Shown here: piece after piece, positions 60,341-64,000 of the stretch
How the letters are laid out: every line of letters begins with the position of its first letter
Numbering within the stretch: position 1 is the first letter of the stretch
NCBI RefSeq assembly: GCF_008692845.1
Contig: NZ_VXJW01000006.1
Span: 186,001-250,000 of the forward strand
DNA: 64,000 nt
Origin: Salmonella enterica subsp. arizonae
Lineage (GTDB): Bacteria; Pseudomonadota; Gammaproteobacteria; Enterobacterales; Enterobacteriaceae
Direction of reading: 5' to 3'
Notes under the pieces: generated by a model
Database searches by the model: none
The model's input: only the letters and a program-made list of their open reading frames with translations
Told to the model about the DNA's origin: nothing
Position numbers and translations under genes: made by a program

Positions 60341-60759
60341 GGACTGATGGTTTTCAGCGGGATGCCAGGTTTCGGCGTCCCGCTGTTCTGCGGCGACATT
60401 GGCTGTGAATGGTTTAGCATTCGGTCCGGATATCCAGTGCCTCTGAGCATCCCGCCCTGCGTATTAGGAAGCGTTTGCTGACCGAACATACCGTTGCCCG
60501 GCTGTCCCTGCTGAACCCGCTGCGCACTGGAATTCAATTGCGACTGTAGATTTTGCTGCTGGCTGCGCGTCTGCGTTTGCATCTGTTGTTTCAGCATACC
60601 TTGCTGCTGAAGCTGCTGCGTTTGCATCTGCGTCTGCATACGCTGCTGGCTTGGGATCTGATAACCCTGCATATTAGGGTTATTCATGGTATTGAGCGGC
60701 TGCGCAAAGGCTGTAAATGGCAACAAACTTATAATAAGTAAAAAACGTTTCATTTTCAT
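60337..60759 (-). CDS. yhhA: YhhA, Gln-rich exported protein (DUF2756)
   Basis: A 140-residue secreted protein with a signal peptide ending at about residue 19 (TAFA then QPLN), followed by a low-complexity region dominated by Gln and Met/Thr (about residues 30-85). The Pro/Gly-rich C-terminus has no known fold. E. coli YhhA is about six residues longer; length in this repeat-rich region varies. Function unknown. Confidence 0.9.
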   Translation of the reverse strand: MKMKRFLLIISLLPFTAFAQPLNTMNNPNMQGYQIPSQQRMQTQMQTQQLQQQGMLKQQMQTQTRSQQQNLQSQLNSSAQRVQQGQPGNGMFGQQTLPNTQGGMLRGTGYPDRMLNHSQPMSPQNSGTPKPGIPLKTISP

Positions 60760-60879
60760 TTCCCTCCGATGAGGTTTACTTTAAGTGTATCTCAATTTCA
60801 GCGTACTAATGTTTTTTTAAGAGTTGTTAGCCGACATTAAAACGTCGGTACTAATCCTTTTATTTGGAGAACAGCAACT

Positions 60880-62622
60880 ATGAAATCAACGTTTATGCGT
60901 TGGGTGGCTATCGCTGCTCTGCTGGTCGGGGGGACGTTTAGCGCAGTGGCCCACTCTCCCATCGCGCCGCCAGCCTCCTGGAATGCTGAGGAAGATGTAT
61001 TTCATCCCGTGCGAGCCACGCAGGGGATGGTGGCGTCAATGGATGCATTGGCGACACAGGTCGGCGTGAATATCTTAAAACAGGGGGGGAATGCCGTGGA
61101 TGCCGCCGTGGCAGTAGGCTATGCGCTGGCCGTCACGCACCCCCAGGCTGGGGCTCTCGGCGGCGGCGGTTTCATGCTGCTGCGTACTAAAGATGGCAAT
61201 ACCACGGCACTCGATTTTCGTGAAATGGCGCCCACCAGATCCACGCGTGATATGTTCCTTGACAAGCGTGGTAACCCGGACAGTAAAAAATCGCTGACGT
61301 CACACCTGGCCGTGGGGACGCCAGGTAACGTAGCAGGTTTTTCACTGGCATTGGAAAAATATGGCACGATGCCGCTGAATAAAGTGCTACGGCCGGCCAT
61401 TAAACTGGCGCAAGAAGGGTTTATCGTTAACGATGCACTGGCGGACGATCTTAAAAAATATGGCAGCGAAACGCTCCCCCAGCATAAAAACAGTAAAGCG
61501 ATTTACTGGAAAAACGGCGAACCGCTAAAGAAAGGAGAAAGACTGGTACAACAGAACCTGGCGAAAAGCCTGATCTTGATTGCTGAAAACGGCCCGGATG
61601 CTTTCTATAAAGGCGCGATTGCAGACCAGATTGTTGAGGAAATGCGCCAACATGGTGGATTAATCACCAAAGAAGACCTGGCGGCTTACCGTGCGGTAGA
61701 GCGTACACCGATCGTAGGGCGTTATCGTGGGTATCAGATTTACTCAATGCCGCCGCCTTCTTCCGGCGGCATTCATATTGTAGAGATCCTTAATATTCTC
61801 GAAAATTTCAATATAAAAAAATATGGTTTTGGCAGCGCAGACGCTATGCAAGTTATGGCTGAAGCGGAGAAATATGCCTATGCCGATCGTTCGAAATATC
61901 TGGGCGATCCGGATTTTGTCAAAGTACCGTGGCAGGCGTTAACTAATAAAACGTATGCTAAATCTATCGCGGAACAGATAGACATTAATAAAGCGAAACC
62001 GTCGAGCGAAATTCGTCCCGGTAAACTGGCGCCATATGAAAGCGATCAAACTACACATTTCTCGGTGGTAGATAAAGACGGCAATGCCGTTGCGGTAACC
62101 GTCACGTTGAATTCACTGTTTGGCACCGGAATTGTGGCCGGCAATACCGGTATTTTGTTAAATAATCAAATGGATGACTTCTCCGCTAAACCGGGCGTGG
62201 CGAACGTTCATGGTCTACTGAGTGGTGATGCTAATGCGATTGCGCCAGGTAAACGCCCGCTGTCGTCTATGTCGCCCACGATAGTGGTAAAAAACGGTAA
62301 AACCTGGTTGGTGACCGGCTCACCTGGCAGCAGTCGGATTATTACGACCGTACTGCAAATGGTGGTCAATACTATTGATTTTGGAATGAATGTCGCGGAA
62401 GCGACCAACGCGCCGCGTTTTCATCATCAATGGTTGCCGGATGAACTGCGGGTAGAAAAAGGCTTCAGCCCCGATACGCTAAAGCTGCTGGAGCAGAAGG
62501 GGCAGAACGTTGTGCTGAAAGAGGCGATGGGCAGCACCCAAAGTATTATGGTTGGACCGGATGGTGAACTGTACGGTGCATCCGACCCGCGTTCGGTGGA
62601 TGATTTGACGGCAGGGTATTAA
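60880..62622 (+). CDS. ggt: Ggt, gamma-glutamyltranspeptidase
   Basis: A 580-residue periplasmic enzyme that transfers or hydrolyses the gamma-glutamyl group of glutathione. The signal peptide ends at about residue 25 (AVAHS). The proenzyme cuts itself before Thr391, here in DQTTHFSVVD, making the large and small subunits. The lid and oxyanion segments (PGSSRIITT) are intact. It lies between divergent yhhA and the ryhB region. Confidence 0.97.
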   Translation: MKSTFMRWVAIAALLVGGTFSAVAHSPIAPPASWNAEEDVFHPVRATQGMVASMDALATQVGVNILKQGGNAVDAAVAVGYALAVTHPQAGALGGGGFMLLRTKDGNTTALDFREMAPTRSTRDMFLDKRGNPDSKKSLTSHLAVGTPGNVAGFSLALEKYGTMPLNKVLRPAIKLAQEGFIVNDALADDLKKYGSETLPQHKNSKAIYWKNGEPLKKGERLVQQNLAKSLILIAENGPDAFYKGAIADQIVEEMRQHGGLITKEDLAAYRAVERTPIVGRYRGYQIYSMPPPSSGGIHIVEILNILENFNIKKYGFGSADAMQVMAEAEKYAYADRSKYLGDPDFVKVPWQALTNKTYAKSIAEQIDINKAKPSSEIRPGKLAPYESDQTTHFSVVDKDGNAVAVTVTLNSLFGTGIVAGNTGILLNNQMDDFSAKPGVANVHGLLSGDANAIAPGKRPLSSMSPTIVVKNGKTWLVTGSPGSSRIITTVLQMVVNTIDFGMNVAEATNAPRFHHQWLPDELRVEKGFSPDTLKLLEQKGQNVVLKEAMGSTQSIMVGPDGELYGASDPRSVDDLTAGY

Positions 62623-62630
62623 GGTGAGTG

Positions 62631-62652
62631 GCCCTCTTTGGTGGAAGAGGGC
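62631..62652 (+). terminator. Hairpin after ggt
   Basis: GCCCTCTT pairs with AAGAGGGC around a six-base loop, starting eight bases after the ggt stop. No T-run follows, so termination strength is uncertain. Confidence 0.65.
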
Positions 62653-62673
62653 GATTCATGCCTGATGCCATTT

Positions 62674-62711
62674 ACTCAATTACGGGCCAGATTTATCTGG
62701 CGAGATTGAGT
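62674..62711. other. Two-tier hairpin in the ggt-ryhB gap
   Basis: Outer arms ACTCAAT and ATTGAGT (7 bp) enclose inner arms GCCAGAT and ATCTGGC (7 bp) with a two-base loop in DNA. It could be a protein site, an RNA end or a repeat; no gene lies at this position. Confidence 0.55.
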
Positions 62712-62937
62712 CAGACTATGGGGCGTTTGGGGGCTATTTTTACCTAAATGTACCACTGTGTTTGTAGAATCTGTACAGAACCGTGATACGAAGTTATGTT
62801 AAATCGTCCTGATGTTGCTCGCCCATTTCGTTTAGCAATTTATGATCCTGGGCAGATACGCGATAATAATCCTATTAACACTGTTGGTTTTTAAACGTGG
62901 CGCCAACGGTATTATTTGCAAAAAAAGCTAGACAAGT
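62712..62937. other. AT-rich intergenic segment upstream of ryhB
   Basis: A 226-base stretch. It contains one 32-codon open frame (62796-62894) that starts with ATG but has no recognisable ribosome binding site. It otherwise looks non-coding. The acetyltransferase gene yhhY, next to ryhB in E. coli, is absent. Confidence 0.5.
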
Positions 62938-62956
62938 GCGAATGAGAATGATTATT
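62938..62956 (+). promoter_or_regulatory. Fur box at the ryhB promoter
   Basis: The 19-base site GCGAATGAGAATGATTATT matches the Fur consensus at 14 of 19 positions. It ends nine bases before the RNA start, overlapping the -10 region, so iron-loaded Fur would block transcription. Confidence 0.85.
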
Positions 62957-62964
62957 ATTGCTTT

Positions 62965-63057
62965 GCGTTCAGGGGACCCTGACGGAAAACCTGAAAGCAC
63001 GACATTGCTCACATTGCTTCCAGTATTACTTTAGCCAGCTTTTGCTGGCTTTTTTTT
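62965..63057 (+). ncRNA. ryhB: RyhB-1 (RfrA) iron-responsive small RNA
   Basis: About 93 nucleotides. The core ACATTGCTCACATTGCTTCC is the conserved base-pairing region of RyhB, which silences mRNAs of non-essential iron proteins with Hfq when iron is short. It is preceded by AACCTGAAAGCACG and ends in a terminator (AGCCAGC facing GCTGGCT, then eight T residues). A Fur box overlaps the promoter. It lies upstream of yhhX as in E. coli. Salmonella carries a second copy, RyhB-2, elsewhere. Confidence 0.96.
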
Positions 63058-63239
63058 GGGTTTTGTTTCAGCCTGGCTTACTTGTCATTTTGTCCCCGGG
63101 AAGTGCTCGTGCTCCTCACGTACATTTAGTACGCTCCGGGCCCTGCGCGCTTGCCGTGAACAAACTGACCGCGACGCCGACGGCCGATCTTGAGGCATCT
63201 GCTTTTGTAGGCCCGAAAAGGCAACGCCGCATCCGGCAA
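63058..63239. repeat. Structured repeat-like region and REP unit before yhhX
   Basis: The GC-rich block 63078-63175 has a CGTAC/GTACG hairpin (63119-63123 with 63129-63133) flanked by GTCCCCGGG and CTCCGGGCCC. It resembles a palindromic intergenic repeat I have seen in enterobacterial genomes. A REP unit (TGTAGGCCCGAAAAGG with CGCCGCATCCGGC) follows at 63205-63239. No gene is supported. Confidence 0.55.
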
Positions 63240-63309
63240 AGAATCCAACATTCAGTCTCCTCACGCTTTGCGCTATGGTGTAGACAATCATCTTCAAAAG
63301 GATCGTCTC

Positions 63310-64000
63310 ATGACCTTACACTGCGCATTTATTGGATTCGGCAAAAGCACTACCCGTTACCATCTCCCCTACGTTCTGAATCGTAAAGATACCTGGCATG
63401 TGGCGCATATTTTCCGTCGTCACGCTAAACCGGAAGAGCAGGCGCCGCAGTATTCACATATTCACTTCACCAGCGATCTGGATGAGGTGTTGGGCGATCC
63501 GCAGGTAAAACTGGTGATCGTCTGTACGCATGCTGACAGCCATTTCGAATACGCCAAACGCGCGCTGGAAGCGGGTAAAAATGTGCTGGTTGAGAAACCT
63601 TTCACGCCGACGCTGGCGGAGGCAAAAGTGTTGTTCGAACTGGCGCGAAGCAAAGGACTGACCGTTACGCCGTATCAGAATCGTCGTTTTGATTCCTGCT
63701 TTCTCACTGCTAAAAAAGCGATTGAGAGCGGCAAACTGGGTGAAATAGTGGAAGTTGAAAGCCATTTTGACTACTACCGACCCGTGGCGGAAACCAAACC
63801 GGGCCTGCCGCAGGATGGCGCATTCTACGGGCTTGGCGTCCACACCATGGATCAAATTATTTCGCTATTTGGCCGTCCGGATCATGTCGCGTATGACATT
63901 CGTAGCCTGCGTAATAAAGCGAATCCGGATGATACCTTTGAAGCGCAACTGTTTTACGGCGATCGGAAGGCGATCGTTAAAACCAGCCATTTGGTGAAAA
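63310..64000 (+). CDS. yhhX: YhhX, Gfo/Idh/MocA-family oxidoreductase (3' end cut by window)
   Basis: The first 230 codons of a predicted NAD(P)-dependent dehydrogenase of about 345 residues. The Rossmann motif GFGKSTTRYH is near residues 8-17, the family motif EKPFT (LVEKPFTPTL) near residue 95 carries the catalytic Lys, and HTMDQIISLFG near residue 178 is the Gfo/Idh substrate-side helix. The substrate is unknown. The ATG at 63310 gives the E. coli N-terminal pattern (CAFIGFGKS). The reading frame is still open at base 64000. Confidence 0.94.
   Translation, partial: MTLHCAFIGFGKSTTRYHLPYVLNRKDTWHVAHIFRRHAKPEEQAPQYSHIHFTSDLDEVLGDPQVKLVIVCTHADSHFEYAKRALEAGKNVLVEKPFTPTLAEAKVLFELARSKGLTVTPYQNRRFDSCFLTAKKAIESGKLGEIVEVESHFDYYRPVAETKPGLPQDGAFYGLGVHTMDQIISLFGRPDHVAYDIRSLRNKANPDDTFEAQLFYGDRKAIVKTSHLVK

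Overview
The window is chromosomal DNA of a Salmonella enterica strain. Gene order follows the E. coli K-12 yhjG to yhhX segment read from the gor/rpoH side. The Salmonella-specific content is the complete fructose-asparagine (fra) locus between gor and treF, the chemoreceptor gene tcp beside zntA, an orphan nikR without nikABCDE, and a ryhB-1 type small RNA upstream of yhhX. Identifications come from protein motifs and remembered family sequences; no database search was run.

Layout. Positions 1-11 kb hold yhjG (5' end cut off), yhjE, yhjD, yhjC, yhjB, a degenerate phage-lysozyme-like gene, an unrecognised single-pass membrane protein and treF. Positions 11-16.5 kb hold fraR and then fraB-fraD-fraA-fraE, with a terminator and a long inverted repeat between fraR and fraB. 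Positions 16.5-25.3 kb hold gor, rlmJ, a periplasmic PAP2 phosphatase, prlC behind a clear sigma-32 promoter, rsmJ, and a divergent pair (NDH-2-like flavoprotein and Rrf2 regulator) that I do not remember from K-12 or LT2. Positions 25-32 kb hold dtpB, uspA, uspB, pitA, yhiN, a decayed yhhJ remnant and nikR. Positions 32-43 kb hold acpT, yhhT, a yhhS pseudogene with several frameshifts, dcrB, yhhQ, tusA, tcp, zntA, yhhN, yhhM, yhhL and rsmD. Positions 43-48 kb hold ftsY-ftsE-ftsX and rpoH. Positions 48-55 kb hold livJ, panM and livKHMGF. Positions 55-60.3 kb hold ugpBAECQ. The right end holds yhhA, ggt, ryhB and the start of yhhX.

How the genes work together. The fra genes would clip fructose-asparagine in the periplasm (FraE), import the product (FraA), phosphorylate it (FraD) and deglycate it (FraB), with FraR as repressor. 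livJ/livK with livHMGF import branched-chain amino acids. ugpBAEC with ugpQ import and hydrolyse glycerophosphodiesters under phosphate limitation. ftsYEX couples membrane targeting and division, followed by the heat-shock sigma gene rpoH, whose product would read the prlC promoter in this window.

Unusual items: a 268-bp multiply palindromic element that fills the ugpE-ugpC gap with about 31-bp terminal inverted repeats; a lysozyme homologue that has lost two of three GH24 catalytic residues; the accessory NDH/Rrf2 pair; and two decay scars (yhhJ and yhhS). REP/BIME palindromes occur in at least a dozen intergenic gaps. No CRISPR array, tRNA, rRNA, transposase, integrase or phage module was seen.
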